Shown here one piece after another: positions 49,625 to 59,454 of a stretch of 64,000 nt of DNA (positions are counted from its first letter, which is position 1; every line of letters begins with the position of its first letter). The notes under the pieces were generated by a model. It ran no database searches and was not told the origin of the DNA. It saw only the letters and a program-made list of their open reading frames with translations. The stretch covers positions 1,116,001 to 1,180,000 of the forward strand of contig NZ_JNCK01000001.1 in assembly GCF_000731955.1 (NCBI RefSeq). Reading direction: 5' to 3'. The stretch is from Halomonas zincidurans B6. GTDB lineage: Bacteria > Pseudomonadota > Gammaproteobacteria > Pseudomonadales > Halomonadaceae. The position numbers and the translations under genes were made by a program.

Positions 49625-52312
49625 ATGAGTCTGGAGGCAAGAGAAGATATCGATCCGACCGAAACCTCGGAATGGGTTGATTCCCTGGTATCGGTCGTCG
49701 ATCGGGAAGGCGAGGAGCGTGCTCAGTATCTGTTGAGTCGTCTGGCCGACCGGCTGCGCCGCGATGGCAGGGTCCCGCCGTTCTCTGTGACCACGCCCCA
49801 TCGCAATACCATTCCGGTTCATCGCGAGGCGAAGATCCCCGGCGACATGTTCATCGAGCGCAAGCTGCGTTCGGCAATTCGCTGGAACGCCATGGCCCAG
49901 GTTCTGCGTGCCAACAAGAAGCACAAGGGATTGGGCGGCCACCTTGCCAGCTATCAATCCTGCGCAACGCTCTACGAAGTCGGTTTCAATCACTTCTTCC
50001 GTGCCGACGACGGCGAGCACAAGGGCGATCTCATCTACATCCAGGGTCATGTGACGCCGGGTATCTATGCGCGTTCCTTCCTCGAGGGCCGGCTCACCGA
50101 AGAGCAGATGGACGGTTTTCGTCAGGAGGCCGACGGCGAGGGGCTGCCCTCCTACCCGCACCCCTACCTGATGCCCGACTACTGGCAGTTCCCCACCGTT
50201 TCCATGGGGCTGGGGCCGATCCAGGCGATCTACCAAGCGCACGTCATGAAGTACATGGACTCGCGGGAGCTGACCGACATGCGCGATCGCAAGGTCTGGG
50301 CGTTCCTCGGCGACGGCGAGTGCGACGAGCCGGAATCGCTGGGTGCGCTGCACCTGGCGAGCCGCGAGCAGCTGGGCAACCTGATCTTCGTGATCAACTG
50401 CAACCTGCAGCGTCTCGACGGCCCGGTGCGCGGCAACTCGCGGATCATGGACGAACTCGAGGGCGTGTTCCGCGGGGCCGGCTGGAATGTCATCAAGGTG
50501 GTTTGGGGCGGTCTGTGGGACCCGCTGCTCGAGCGCGACAAGCACGACATGCTGCAAAAGCGCATGGACGAGGCGGTCGACGGCGAATACCAGAACTACA
50601 AGGCCAACGGCGGCGCCTACACCCGCGAGCATTTCTTCGGCAAGTACGAAGAAACCCGCAAGCTGGTCGAGGACTACTCCGACGAGGATATCTTCCGTCT
50701 CAATCGCGGAGGCCACGATCCGCAGAAGGTCTACGCGGCCTATCATGAGGCGGTCAACAATGCCGGCGATCGCCCCACGGTGATCCTTGCGCACACCGTC
50801 AAGGGCTACGGCATGGGCGGCGGCAGCGGCGAGGCCGACATGGAAGCCCACCAGATCAAGTCCATGGAGGACAAGGCCCTCAAGGCGTTCCGCGATCGTT
50901 TCGGCATTCCTGTCTCCGACAAGCAACTGGAAAACGGCGAGATACCCTACTACAAGCCCGAGGAAGACAGCCCGGAGATGAAGTACCTGCATCTCCAGCG
51001 CGAGAGACTCGGCGGCTTCCTGCCCAAGCGGCGCACCGATTACGAGGCCCTCGAGATTCCGGGGCTGGACGACAAGATGTTCGCCACCCAGACCAAGGGC
51101 TCGGGCGATCGCGAAGTCTCGACCACCATGTCGTTCGTGCGGGTGCTCAACGGGCTGGTCAAGCACAAGCAGCTGGGCTCGCGGGTGGTACCGATCATCC
51201 CCGACGAGGCGCGTACCTTCGGCATGGAGGGCATGTTCCGCCAGTTAGGCATCTACGCCTCCGGCGGGCAGAAGTACGATCCGGTCGATGCCGGCCAGAT
51301 CATGTACTACCGCGAGGACAAGAAGGGCCAGATCCTCGAGGAAGGCATCACCGAGGCCGGTTCGATGTCCGCCTGGCTGGCCGCGGCAACCGCCTACGCC
51401 AACCATGACCTGACGCTGATCCCGTTCTACATCTACTATTCGATGTTCGGCTATCAGCGCGTCGGCGACCTGGTCTGGGCCGCCGGGGACCTGCAGGCGC
51501 GCGGCTTCATGATCGGCGGTACCGCCGGGCGCACCACCATCAACGGTGAAGGCCTGCAGCACCAGGACGGCCATAGCCACATCCTGATGTCGACCGTGCC
51601 GACCTGCCGTTCCTACGACCCCTGCTACGGTCACGAGGTCGCGGTGATCCTGCAGGACGGCATGAAGCGAATGTTCCAGGACCGTGAGAACTGCTTCTAC
51701 TATCTGACGGTGATGAACGAGAACTACTCGCACCCCGAGATGCCGGAAGGTTGCGAGGAAGGCATCGTGCGCGGCATGTATCTGCTGCACGAAGGCGAGG
51801 CGGGCAAGAAGAAAGCGCCGCGTGTGCAGCTGCTGGGCAGCGGTACCATCCTGCGCGAGGTCGAGGCCGCTGCCGAGATGCTGGCCGACGAGCATGGCGT
51901 CGTTGCCGACGTGTGGAGCGTGACCAGCTTCAACGAGCTGCGTCGCGAAGCCCTCGACTACGATCGCTACCAGTTCCTGTCGGCGGACGACGAGCGCGAA
52001 AAGCCCTGGATCATGCAGCAGCTGGAGGGTCGCGAAGGTCCGGTGATCGCCTCGACCGATTACATGCGGCTCTATGCCGATCAGGTGCGCGCCTGGGTAC
52101 CCGGCGACTTTCATGTGCTGGGCACCGATGGCTACGGGCGTTCGGACACCCGCGAGGCGCTGCGGCGCTTCTTCGAGGTGGATCGTTACTACGTCGCCGT
52201 AGCCGCGCTGCGCGCGTTGGCCGAGCGTGGCGAAGTCGACCGCAAGGTCGTCGCGGATGCCATGAACAAGTACGGCATCGATCCGAACAAGCCGAACCCG
52301 GTGAACTCCTGA
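49625..52312 (+). CDS. aceE: Pyruvate dehydrogenase E1 component (homodimeric)
   Basis: E1 decarboxylates pyruvate using thiamine diphosphate and passes acetyl to the E2 lipoyl arms. The 895-residue protein is near E. coli AceE (887). Motifs include WNAMAQVLRANK and GHLASYQSCATLYEVGFNHFFR. The ThDP-Mg loop is GDGECDEPESLGAL, continuing to NLIFVINCNLQRLDGPVRGN (about 235-280). AHTVKGYGMG and MFGYQRVGDLVWAAGDLQARGF follow. ATG follows CGGAGA by nine bases. aceF lies 120 bp downstream; no lpd or pdhR is adjacent in the window. Confidence 0.97.
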   Translation: MSLEAREDIDPTETSEWVDSLVSVVDREGEERAQYLLSRLADRLRRDGRVPPFSVTTPHRNTIPVHREAKIPGDMFIERKLRSAIRWNAMAQVLRANKKHKGLGGHLASYQSCATLYEVGFNHFFRADDGEHKGDLIYIQGHVTPGIYARSFLEGRLTEEQMDGFRQEADGEGLPSYPHPYLMPDYWQFPTVSMGLGPIQAIYQAHVMKYMDSRELTDMRDRKVWAFLGDGECDEPESLGALHLASREQLGNLIFVINCNLQRLDGPVRGNSRIMDELEGVFRGAGWNVIKVVWGGLWDPLLERDKHDMLQKRMDEAVDGEYQNYKANGGAYTREHFFGKYEETRKLVEDYSDEDIFRLNRGGHDPQKVYAAYHEAVNNAGDRPTVILAHTVKGYGMGGGSGEADMEAHQIKSMEDKALKAFRDRFGIPVSDKQLENGEIPYYKPEEDSPEMKYLHLQRERLGGFLPKRRTDYEALEIPGLDDKMFATQTKGSGDREVSTTMSFVRVLNGLVKHKQLGSRVVPIIPDEARTFGMEGMFRQLGIYASGGQKYDPVDAGQIMYYREDKKGQILEEGITEAGSMSAWLAAATAYANHDLTLIPFYIYYSMFGYQRVGDLVWAAGDLQARGFMIGGTAGRTTINGEGLQHQDGHSHILMSTVPTCRSYDPCYGHEVAVILQDGMKRMFQDRENCFYYLTVMNENYSHPEMPEGCEEGIVRGMYLLHEGEAGKKKAPRVQLLGSGTILREVEAAAEMLADEHGVVADVWSVTSFNELRREALDYDRYQFLSADDEREKPWIMQQLEGREGPVIASTDYMRLYADQVRAWVPGDFHVLGTDGYGRSDTREALRRFFEVDRYYVAVAALRALAERGEVDRKVVADAMNKYGIDPNKPNPVNS

Positions 52313-52432
52313 GGCGCCTGCGAACGGCTGATCAGGTGACAGGCGAGCTATGCTGCAAAGACATGCCAGCGTAGCCCGCCTGCCCTGCACGATTTGCGCC
52401 TGCGGCGAGCATGATTAGAAAGGAGCGCGACC

Positions 52433-54589
52433 TTGAGTAGCGAAATCATCAAAGTCCCCGACATCGGTGGCAGCACCGACGTCGAAATCATCGAGATCGC
52501 GGTGTCCGAAGGCGACCAGATCGCCGCCGAAGACACCATGATCACCCTCGAGTCCGACAAGGCCAGCATGGATGTCCCGGCGCCCAAGGGCGGCAAGGTG
52601 GTCAAGGTACTGGTCAAGGAAGGCGATAGCGTTTCCGAAGGCGACGACATTCTCGAGCTCGAGGCCGAGGATGGCGGCAAGAGCGAACAAGCGACCTCGG
52701 AAGACGAACAAGCGACCTCGGAAGACGAGCAGGGCGCCGACGAGAAGCAGGAAAAGTCGGCCAAGCAGGACGAGACCAAGCAGGACGAGACCAAGCAGGA
52801 CGGCAAGAGCGCCGACTCCCAGGACGGCAAGAGCGCCGACTCCGGTTCGTCCAAGAGCGATGCCCAGCCGGCCAAGAAGTCGGGCGGCAAGCGTACCGTC
52901 GAGATCAAGGTTCCCGATATCGGCGGCAGTGAAGACGTGCCGATCATCGAGCTGGCGGTCGCCGAGGGCGACGAGGTCAGCGAGGAAGATCCGCTGATCA
53001 CGCTGGAATCCGACAAGGCCTCGATGGACGTGCCCAGCCCGTATAGCGGCAAGCTGGTCTCGCTGGCGGTCAAGGAGGGCGACACCGTCTCCGAGGGCGA
53101 CCTGATCGGCACCATGGAGATCTCGGACGCGCGTAGCGGCGAAGAAGGCGGCGAAGACGAGTCCGAGAGCGAGCCCGAGCAGGCGAGCGGCGGCGAGGCG
53201 GAAGGTGAAAGCACCGAATCCGACGAGGCCGAAGCGTCTGAAGGCACGGAGGACGAAGGCGAATCCCAGCGCAAGGAGATTCGCGTTCCCGATATCGGCG
53301 GCAGCGAGAACGTACCGATCATCGAGCTGGCGGTCGCCGAGGGCGACGAGATCAACGAGGAAGATCCGCTGATCACGCTGGAATCCGACAAGGCCTCGAT
53401 GGACGTGCCCAGCCCCTTCAAGGGCAAGCTGGTCGAGCTTGCCGTGAAGGAGGGCGATACCGTCTCCGAGGGCGACTTGATCGGCTATGTCGAGGTGGTC
53501 GGCGCCAAGCCGTCCAAGCCCAAGCAGAGCGAGTCGCCCAAGCGGGAAGCAGCTTCGGGCAAGCAGAGCGACAAGAGTGCCGGCAAGGCTGAGGCCAAGT
53601 CGCAGCCCAAGGCCGACTCCGGCGCCAAGCAGCCGGCGGCGCCGGCCGAGCAACCGCGCGACGGCAAGCTCGTGCACGCCGGCCCGGCGGTGCGCATGCT
53701 GGCCCGCGAGCTGGGCGTCGAGCTGGCGCGGGTCAAACCCAGCGGTCCCAAGGAGCGGGTGCTCAAGGAAGACGTCCATGCCTACGTCAAGCAGGCGATG
53801 AAGGCCCAGCAGGAGGGCGGCGCCAAGCCGTCGGCACCGGCCGCTGGCGGCTCGGGCATCCCGCCGATCCCCGACGTCGACTTCAGCCAGTTCGGCGAGG
53901 TCGAAGAGAAGCCGATGGGTCGGCTGATGAAGATGGGCGCGACCAACCTGCACCGCAGTTGGGTCAACCTGCCTCACGTCACCCAGTTCGACGAGGCCGA
54001 CATCACCGAGCTGGAAGCCTTTCGCAAGTCGATGAAAGCCGAGGCCGAGGCTCAGGGCGCCAAGCTCACGCCGCTGCCGTTCCTGGTCAAGGCCTGCGCC
54101 TATGCGCTGCGTCAGTATCCGCAGTTCAACGTCAGCCTGAAGAGCGACGGCGAAACCCTGGTGTGGAAGAAGTACGTGCACATCGGTATCGCCGTGGACA
54201 CGCCGGACGGCCTGATGGTGCCGGTGATCCGCAACGCCGATCAGAAGTCGCTGATCGAGCTGGCCAAGGAGTCCGTCGAGCTGGCCAAGAAAGCGCAGAG
54301 CAAGAAGCTCAAGCGCGAGGAGATGCAGGGCGGTTGCTTCACCATTTCCAGTCTCGGTTCGATCGGCGGTACCGCCTTCACGCCAATCGTCAATGCGCCG
54401 GAAGTGGCGATCCTGGGGATCTCCAAGTCGCAGATGAAGCCGGTGTGGGACGGGGCCGAGTTCACGCCGCGGCTGATGATGCCGCTGTGTCTCTCCTACG
54501 ACCACCGGGCGGTCAATGGCGCCGATGCGGCACGCTTCACGGCGTTCCTGGCGCAGGCGTTGAGCGATATCCGGCGCCTGCTGATGTGA
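52433..54589 (+). CDS. aceF: Dihydrolipoamide acetyltransferase (E2p) with three lipoyl domains
   Basis: E2 is the core of the pyruvate dehydrogenase complex. Three lipoyl domains each carry the attachment lysine in DKASMDVP (near residues 43, 197 and 319). Linkers are rich in Glu, Ser and Lys, and the first contains three tandem duplications. A subunit-binding domain (VHAGPAVRMLARELGVELARVKPSGPKERVLKEDV, about 413-447) and the acetyltransferase domain follow. Its catalytic histidine is in LSYDHRAVNG; the residue four after His is Asn, as in some Azotobacter-type E2p, rather than Asp. TTG 52433 follows AAAGGAG. An intrinsic terminator follows. Confidence 0.95.
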   Translation: MSSEIIKVPDIGGSTDVEIIEIAVSEGDQIAAEDTMITLESDKASMDVPAPKGGKVVKVLVKEGDSVSEGDDILELEAEDGGKSEQATSEDEQATSEDEQGADEKQEKSAKQDETKQDETKQDGKSADSQDGKSADSGSSKSDAQPAKKSGGKRTVEIKVPDIGGSEDVPIIELAVAEGDEVSEEDPLITLESDKASMDVPSPYSGKLVSLAVKEGDTVSEGDLIGTMEISDARSGEEGGEDESESEPEQASGGEAEGESTESDEAEASEGTEDEGESQRKEIRVPDIGGSENVPIIELAVAEGDEINEEDPLITLESDKASMDVPSPFKGKLVELAVKEGDTVSEGDLIGYVEVVGAKPSKPKQSESPKREAASGKQSDKSAGKAEAKSQPKADSGAKQPAAPAEQPRDGKLVHAGPAVRMLARELGVELARVKPSGPKERVLKEDVHAYVKQAMKAQQEGGAKPSAPAAGGSGIPPIPDVDFSQFGEVEEKPMGRLMKMGATNLHRSWVNLPHVTQFDEADITELEAFRKSMKAEAEAQGAKLTPLPFLVKACAYALRQYPQFNVSLKSDGETLVWKKYVHIGIAVDTPDGLMVPVIRNADQKSLIELAKESVELAKKAQSKKLKREEMQGGCFTISSLGSIGGTAFTPIVNAPEVAILGISKSQMKPVWDGAEFTPRLMMPLCLSYDHRAVNGADAARFTAFLAQALSDIRRLLM
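52685..52843 (+). repeat. Tandem duplications in the aceF linker
   Basis: Three neighbouring direct repeats lie within the first inter-lipoyl linker: a 21-bp unit twice (52685-52705, 52706-52726), a 15-bp unit twice plus a partial copy (52766-52780, 52781-52795) and a 24-bp unit twice (52796-52819, 52820-52843). All are multiples of three and keep the frame, encoding acidic/Lys-rich repeats. They suggest slippage-driven changes in linker length. Confidence 0.9.
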
Positions 54590-54635
54590 TGCGCTGATGC
54601 CGAGCGGGATTCCCGCTGGGCATGCGGCAGACGTA

Positions 54636-54667
54636 AACGGCGCTCCATGCGGGGCGCCGTTTTTTTA
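54636..54667 (+). terminator. Intrinsic terminator after aceF
   Basis: AACGGCGC (54637-54644) pairs with GCGCCGTT (54655-54662) over a 10-base loop and is followed by a run of six to seven T. It ends aceEF about 140 bp before glnE. Confidence 0.9.
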
Positions 54668-54808
54668 TGCGTGCTTGGCGGCGTGCCGACCATTGGACCC
54701 GGGGCGGCGGTTCAGTGTTGGCGGGCCGTTCGCTATGCTAGAGCGAGCAAGGACAAGGGCCTGCTCAAAGAGCTGCCGCTTGCTCATTCACCGTTTCAGG
54801 ACGTATCC

Positions 54809-57800
54809 ATGGCGCTATCCGAAGGCTTCCTGCCGCTGACCGACATTCCCGCTGCGCTGCATCCGAGACTGGGTCAGCTCGAGCAGCGACTGCGCGAGTC
54901 CCTCGACGAGGCGGATGGCCGCGCCGGGCGCAACGCGGAGGAGCCGCCGGGCGAGGTCTGGGCAGCGCTGAGTCAGGCGCGGCGTGGCGAGCTGGCCCGG
55001 GTGCTGGCGGTCTCCAATCTGGTTGCCGAGAGTCTGATCCGCTTCCCCGGCTGGCTGGGCTATCTGGATGCCGAGGGCGAACTGGATCGCGCCCCGGAGC
55101 GCGAGCAGTACGATCGGCTGCTGGCCGACGCCCTCGAGCGGGCCGCCGACGAGAGCCAGCTGCATGCCGCGCTGCGGCGCTTTCGGCGCGCGCGCATGCT
55201 GGGTATCGTCTGGCGCGATCTGATCCGCCCCCAAGGCGTCGACATGTGGCAGACCGCGGCCAGCGTCTCGCGGCTTGCCGAGAGCTGTCTCGAGGGTGCG
55301 CTCGGCTGGCTGGAGGCGCACTTCGCGCCACGCTGGGGGCGGCCGGCGACGACCGCCGACGGCGAAGCGCAGCGCCTGGTGGTGCTGGGCATGGGCAAGC
55401 TGGGCGCCGGCGAGCTCAACCTGTCGTCGGACGTCGACCTGATCTTCGCCTACCCCGAGAAGGGCACCACCCAGGGCGGCAAGCGCGAGTACGACCATCA
55501 GGAATACTTCACCCGCCTGGGCCAGAAACTGATCGGCGCGCTCGACGCCGTCACCGCCGACGGCTTCGCGTTTCGCGTCGACATGCGCTTGCGCCCGCTG
55601 GGCGATGGCGGGCCGCTGGTCGGCAGCTTCGCCATGCTGGCCAGCTACTATCAGGACCAGGGTCGCGAATGGGAGCGCTACGCGATGCTCAAGGCACGCC
55701 CGGTGGCTGGCGACATCGAGGCCGGCCGCGCACTGCTCGCCGAGCTGCGCCCGTTCGTCTACCGCAAGTACCTGGATTTCGGCGCGATCGAATCGCTGCG
55801 CGAAATGAAGTCGCTGATCAATCGCGAGGTGCGGCGCAAGGGCATGGCCGGCAACATCAAGCTGGGTCCCGGCGGCATCCGCGAGGCCGAATTCGTGATC
55901 CAGGCCTTCCAGCTGATCCGCGGCGGGCGCGATACCGAGTTGCAGGTCGCCTCGCTCAAGGCGGCCCTCGAACGCCTGGCGCCCCTCGAGCTGCTGCCCC
56001 AGGCGGTGGTCGACGAGCTCACCCCGGATTACGCTTTCCTGCGCGATCTCGAGCACGTCCTGCAGGCGCTCGACGACCGCCAGACCCAGACGTTGCCCGA
56101 CGCTGCCGACGAACGCGAACGGGTGGCGCTGGGCATGAGCCGGGGCGAGGTCTGGTTCGATGACTGGCCGGCGCTGATCGCCCGGCTCGACGAGGTCCGC
56201 GAACGGATTCGCGGGCATTTCGATGCGGTGATCGCCGATCCCGAAGACGACAGCGAGACGTCGGCGGCGGACGCGCAGGCCGACGAGGCGACGGTGCCGC
56301 TCGACGAATGGCGTGCGCTGTGGCGCGGCGAATTGGCCGAGAGCGAGGCGCAGGCGCTGCTCGACAGGGCAAGCTTCGAGGCGCCCGTGTCGCTGCGCCG
56401 GATTAACGGGCTGCGCGAGTCGCGCGCCGTGCAGGGCATGCAGCGGATCGGCTTCGAGCGCCTCGATGCGCTGATGCCGCTGCTGCTGGATGCCGCCGCC
56501 GACAGCGCGGCGCCGAGTACTGCGCTGGAGCGCGCCCTGCCGCTGGTCGAGGCGGTGCTGCGGCGCACCGCCTACCTGGCGCTGCTGCGCGAGAATCCCG
56601 AAGCGCTGGGCCATCTGATGCGGCTGTGCGCCGCCAGCCCATGGATCGCCGAGCAACTGGCCCGTCATCCGGTGCTGCTCGACGAATTGCTGACCCCGGC
56701 GACCCTCTATTCGCCGGCCGACAAGACACGCCTGGCCGATGAGCTGCGCCAGGCGCTGGCGCGAATTCCCGAGGACGACGAGGAGGCCCAGCTCGAGGCG
56801 CTGAGAGTCTTCAAGCACGCCCAGGTACTGCACGTAGCCGCCTCGGACATTGCCGGAGCGCGCACCTTGATGAAGGTCAGCGACTACCTGACCTTCATCG
56901 CCGAGGTGGTGCTCGACCAGGTACTGGCGATGGCCTGGCGCAACCTGACCAACAAGCATGGCCGTCCGCAGCGGCGCGACGGCTCGCGGGTCGATCGCCA
57001 CAGGCCCGAATTCCTGATCGTCGGCTATGGCAAGCTGGGCGGAATCGAGCTTGGCTACGGCTCGGATCTCGACCTGGTGTTCGTTCACGACGGCGCGCTG
57101 AAGGGCAGCACCGATGGCAAGCGAGCGATCGACAACCCGGTGTTCTTCACTCGTCTGGGCCAGCGCATCATTCATCTATTGACCGCGGTGACCCCGGCCG
57201 GGGCGCTCTACGAGGTCGACATGCGCCTGCGTCCCTCGGGCAACTCGGGGCTGCTGGTCAGCAGTCTCGAGGCCTTCGCCGACTATCAGCGCAACCAGGC
57301 CTGGACCTGGGAGCACCAGGCGCTGGTGCGCGCCCGGGTCGTCGCGGGCGACGCAATGCTCGAGGAGCGCTTCGCGGCGATCCGCGGCGAGGTGCTGGGC
57401 CGCGCGCGCGAGTCTCAGGCACTGCGTGACGAGGTAGTGGCGATGCGCCACAAGATGCGCGATCACCTGGGCAGTCGGGCCAGCGAACGCGAGGCGGGGC
57501 GCTTCGACATCAAGCAGGATGCCGGCGGCATGATCGACATCGAGTTCCTCTGTCAGTACGCGGTACTGGCGATGAGCCACGACGAGCCGGCGCTGCTCGC
57601 GTTCAGCGACAACATGCGGCTGCTGGAAACCCTCGAGGCGACCGGCCGCCTGCCCGCCAACGACGCCAGGGCGTTGCGCGAGGCGTATCTGGCCTACCGC
57701 AACACCAGCCATCGCCAGGCGTTGACCAAGCAGGGCGGGCGCGTAGCGGCGGAGGATTTCGTCGACCATCGTCGGGCGGTGAGCGATCTCTGGCAACGCT

Positions 57801-57820
57801 GGCTGGCGCCGGGCGATTAA
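54809..57820 (+). CDS. glnE: Bifunctional glutamine synthetase adenylyltransferase/adenylyl-removing enzyme
   Basis: GlnE adenylylates and deadenylylates glutamine synthetase in response to PII and glutamine. The product has 1003 residues from ATG 54809, seven bases after AGGA; the frame is open further upstream through the terminator, so that part is excluded. The two nucleotidyltransferase centres are clear: VVLGMGKLGAGELNLSSDVDLIFAY (about 191-215) in the N-terminal deadenylylating half, and IVGYGKLGGIELGYGSDLDLVFVHD (about 737-761) in the adenylylating half. A helical linker lies between. It is somewhat longer than E. coli GlnE (946). Confidence 0.95.
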   Translation: MALSEGFLPLTDIPAALHPRLGQLEQRLRESLDEADGRAGRNAEEPPGEVWAALSQARRGELARVLAVSNLVAESLIRFPGWLGYLDAEGELDRAPEREQYDRLLADALERAADESQLHAALRRFRRARMLGIVWRDLIRPQGVDMWQTAASVSRLAESCLEGALGWLEAHFAPRWGRPATTADGEAQRLVVLGMGKLGAGELNLSSDVDLIFAYPEKGTTQGGKREYDHQEYFTRLGQKLIGALDAVTADGFAFRVDMRLRPLGDGGPLVGSFAMLASYYQDQGREWERYAMLKARPVAGDIEAGRALLAELRPFVYRKYLDFGAIESLREMKSLINREVRRKGMAGNIKLGPGGIREAEFVIQAFQLIRGGRDTELQVASLKAALERLAPLELLPQAVVDELTPDYAFLRDLEHVLQALDDRQTQTLPDAADERERVALGMSRGEVWFDDWPALIARLDEVRERIRGHFDAVIADPEDDSETSAADAQADEATVPLDEWRALWRGELAESEAQALLDRASFEAPVSLRRINGLRESRAVQGMQRIGFERLDALMPLLLDAAADSAAPSTALERALPLVEAVLRRTAYLALLRENPEALGHLMRLCAASPWIAEQLARHPVLLDELLTPATLYSPADKTRLADELRQALARIPEDDEEAQLEALRVFKHAQVLHVAASDIAGARTLMKVSDYLTFIAEVVLDQVLAMAWRNLTNKHGRPQRRDGSRVDRHRPEFLIVGYGKLGGIELGYGSDLDLVFVHDGALKGSTDGKRAIDNPVFFTRLGQRIIHLLTAVTPAGALYEVDMRLRPSGNSGLLVSSLEAFADYQRNQAWTWEHQALVRARVVAGDAMLEERFAAIRGEVLGRARESQALRDEVVAMRHKMRDHLGSRASEREAGRFDIKQDAGGMIDIEFLCQYAVLAMSHDEPALLAFSDNMRLLETLEATGRLPANDARALREAYLAYRNTSHRQALTKQGGRVAAEDFVDHRRAVSDLWQRWLAPGD

Positions 57821-57970
57821 TCGAGAGGCCATCTGATACAGCGTGCTGTCGCCATGCAGGTTTATGCTCAGCCTTGACTAGGCTTGCTACAGGATAATGC
57901 AGGGCGGATAGCGTTCGACTAGTCTCTCGCTCCATGGCGAGGCGGAGTCCACGCCAGTTTTCGGGAGGCA

Positions 57971-58741
57971 ATGACAAGGACCGTTATGCTCGACTGGATC
58001 TCGCAGCATCAGAAACTGCTCAGTCTCATCATCAATTTAGGCACGCTGCTGATCTGGCTGGTCTACGCGCAGCTGCTGTATCTGGGCTTTCGCCGCCAGC
58101 GCCGGCCACGGCTGATCATCAACCGCGGCAAGAAGAAGGATATCAACGCGCTGTGCATCATCAGCAACATGAGCGCCGAATCGGTGTTCATCGAGTACAT
58201 CATCGCCACGCTGGACACCTCCCGGGGGCAGATCGTCATGGATGTCACCGATTTCGAGCAACAGTACAGCGACGACGATGATCTGGGCAGTAACGAGGAG
58301 GAGAATCGCAAGTCGCGGCGCGTTCTCAATGACTCGAGCGTCAGAGAGAACACCCGTCAGGGGCCGCTGGGGTCGGGCGATTTCCTGCATATCGGTACCT
58401 TCAACGACCTGATTGCCCGGATGGCCAGGGATGAAGGCATCGAGATAGAGCACCACCGGCCCAAGGGCGACCTGACGCTGGACAGGCTGACCATTCGGCT
58501 GGTGGGCATCTACGGTCCCGAGGACATGCCGATCGGCGCCGAGCGCTCGTTCACGCTTTCAGACAATGGTGTCTACTGTTCGTTGGTACCGGAAAGCTGG
58601 GACACCAAGCGCATGGCCTCGATGCGCCAGCGTCGTGAACTGCGCAAGCAGATCCAGCGCTTCAATTCGACCAACTTCAGCGCGTCTTCGTCGTTCCAGG
58701 CACAGCAACAGGATGAGGAGAAACCGAGCGATACGCAGTGA
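57971..58741 (+). CDS. Unrecognised membrane-anchored protein
   Basis: I do not recognise this 256-residue protein. One N-terminal hydrophobic helix is visible (about 16-40, LLSLIINLGTLLIWLVYAQLLYLGF), followed by a basic stop (RRQRRPRLIINRGKKK) that predicts a cytoplasmic remainder. An acidic, Ser/Asn-rich stretch (about 93-115, QQYSDDDDLGSNEEEN) and a mixed beta/alpha region to about 210 follow. The C-terminus is a Gln/Ser-rich tail (SSSFQAQQQDEEKPSDTQ). Either ATG 57971 (after GGGAGG, three bases) or ATG 57986 (after AAGGA) could start it. It is convergent with the HAD gene and 150 bp after glnE. Confidence 0.8.
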   Translation: MTRTVMLDWISQHQKLLSLIINLGTLLIWLVYAQLLYLGFRRQRRPRLIINRGKKKDINALCIISNMSAESVFIEYIIATLDTSRGQIVMDVTDFEQQYSDDDDLGSNEEENRKSRRVLNDSSVRENTRQGPLGSGDFLHIGTFNDLIARMARDEGIEIEHHRPKGDLTLDRLTIRLVGIYGPEDMPIGAERSFTLSDNGVYCSLVPESWDTKRMASMRQRRELRKQIQRFNSTNFSASSSFQAQQQDEEKPSDTQ

Positions 58742-58752
58742 ACTCGCACGGA

Positions 58753-59430
58753 TCAATCCGCTGTCGGCAACCGGGCGAGACCGTCCTCTAGATCGGTGAG
58801 GTCCGGCAGGATGACGCTATTGGTCGGGAACGGTGAATGACTGGCGTCGCCGGCAAGGATGCCGAGAAAATGTGTGCCATTGGAGCGTGCGGCCCGGTAG
58901 TCGTTGTAGGAATCGCCGATCATCACGGTACACGCTGCATCGAAGCCGTGTTGATCGATCAGATTGCGCAGGCCGTTGGCCTTGTCCGGCGGCGCGCCGA
59001 GTACCGCGTCGAACAACCCGCTCAGGCCGCGCCGTTCGATCACCCGACGCAGCTCCATCTGGGGGGTCGCCGAAAGCAGGAACAATGGCAGACGGCCCTG
59101 CCAGCGTTGCAGGAATTCGTGGGCCCCGGGCAGCATGGGCGCATCGGCGACCCGCGCCTCGATATGCTCGGCGAAAGCCTGGGATAGCTCACGGATGCGT
59201 GTCTCGGAGACCGGTCGGCCGAGAATGTGCGCCTCGATGTGGTGGAACTTGACGTCGCGTGGCTGGCCGCCGCCGCGCGCCAGATAGGCATGAATGGCCT
59301 GACGCAGCGGTTCGGGTTCGTCTCGATAGAATTCGGCGAAGGCGCTGCGCTTGAGTGTCGCCGAGTCGAGAATGACCCCGTCGCAATCGAAGACAAGGGC
59401 GTCGAAGTGGGGCTCGATGGCATCGGACAT
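58753..59430 (-). CDS. HAD-superfamily hydrolase (phosphoglycolate phosphatase-like)
   Basis: A 225-residue haloacid dehalogenase hydrolase with the catalytic nucleophile motif DALVFDCDGVILDSA (DxDG, about residues 10-24) and a helical cap. Motif II is LFLLSATPQ (about 116), followed by a lysine in PPDKANGL (about 148) and the acidic motif VMIGDSYNDYRAA (about 169). This layout fits small-molecule phosphatases such as Gph or beta-phosphoglucomutase relatives; the substrate is unknown. ATG 59430 is used; an in-frame TTG six bases upstream is less likely. A terminator between it and tctA suggests it is not part of the transporter operon. Confidence 0.85.
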   Translation of the reverse strand: MSDAIEPHFDALVFDCDGVILDSATLKRSAFAEFYRDEPEPLRQAIHAYLARGGGQPRDVKFHHIEAHILGRPVSETRIRELSQAFAEHIEARVADAPMLPGAHEFLQRWQGRLPLFLLSATPQMELRRVIERRGLSGLFDAVLGAPPDKANGLRNLIDQHGFDAACTVMIGDSYNDYRAARSNGTHFLGILAGDASHSPFPTNSVILPDLTDLEDGLARLPTAD

Positions 59431-59454
59431 GAACAACTCGTGAGCGAATCCATG

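Noticed and set aside
57874..57899. TTGACT...GATAAT promoter-like pair before the unrecognised membrane protein
   Set aside because: The spacer is only about 14 bp, too short for a sigma-70 promoter.
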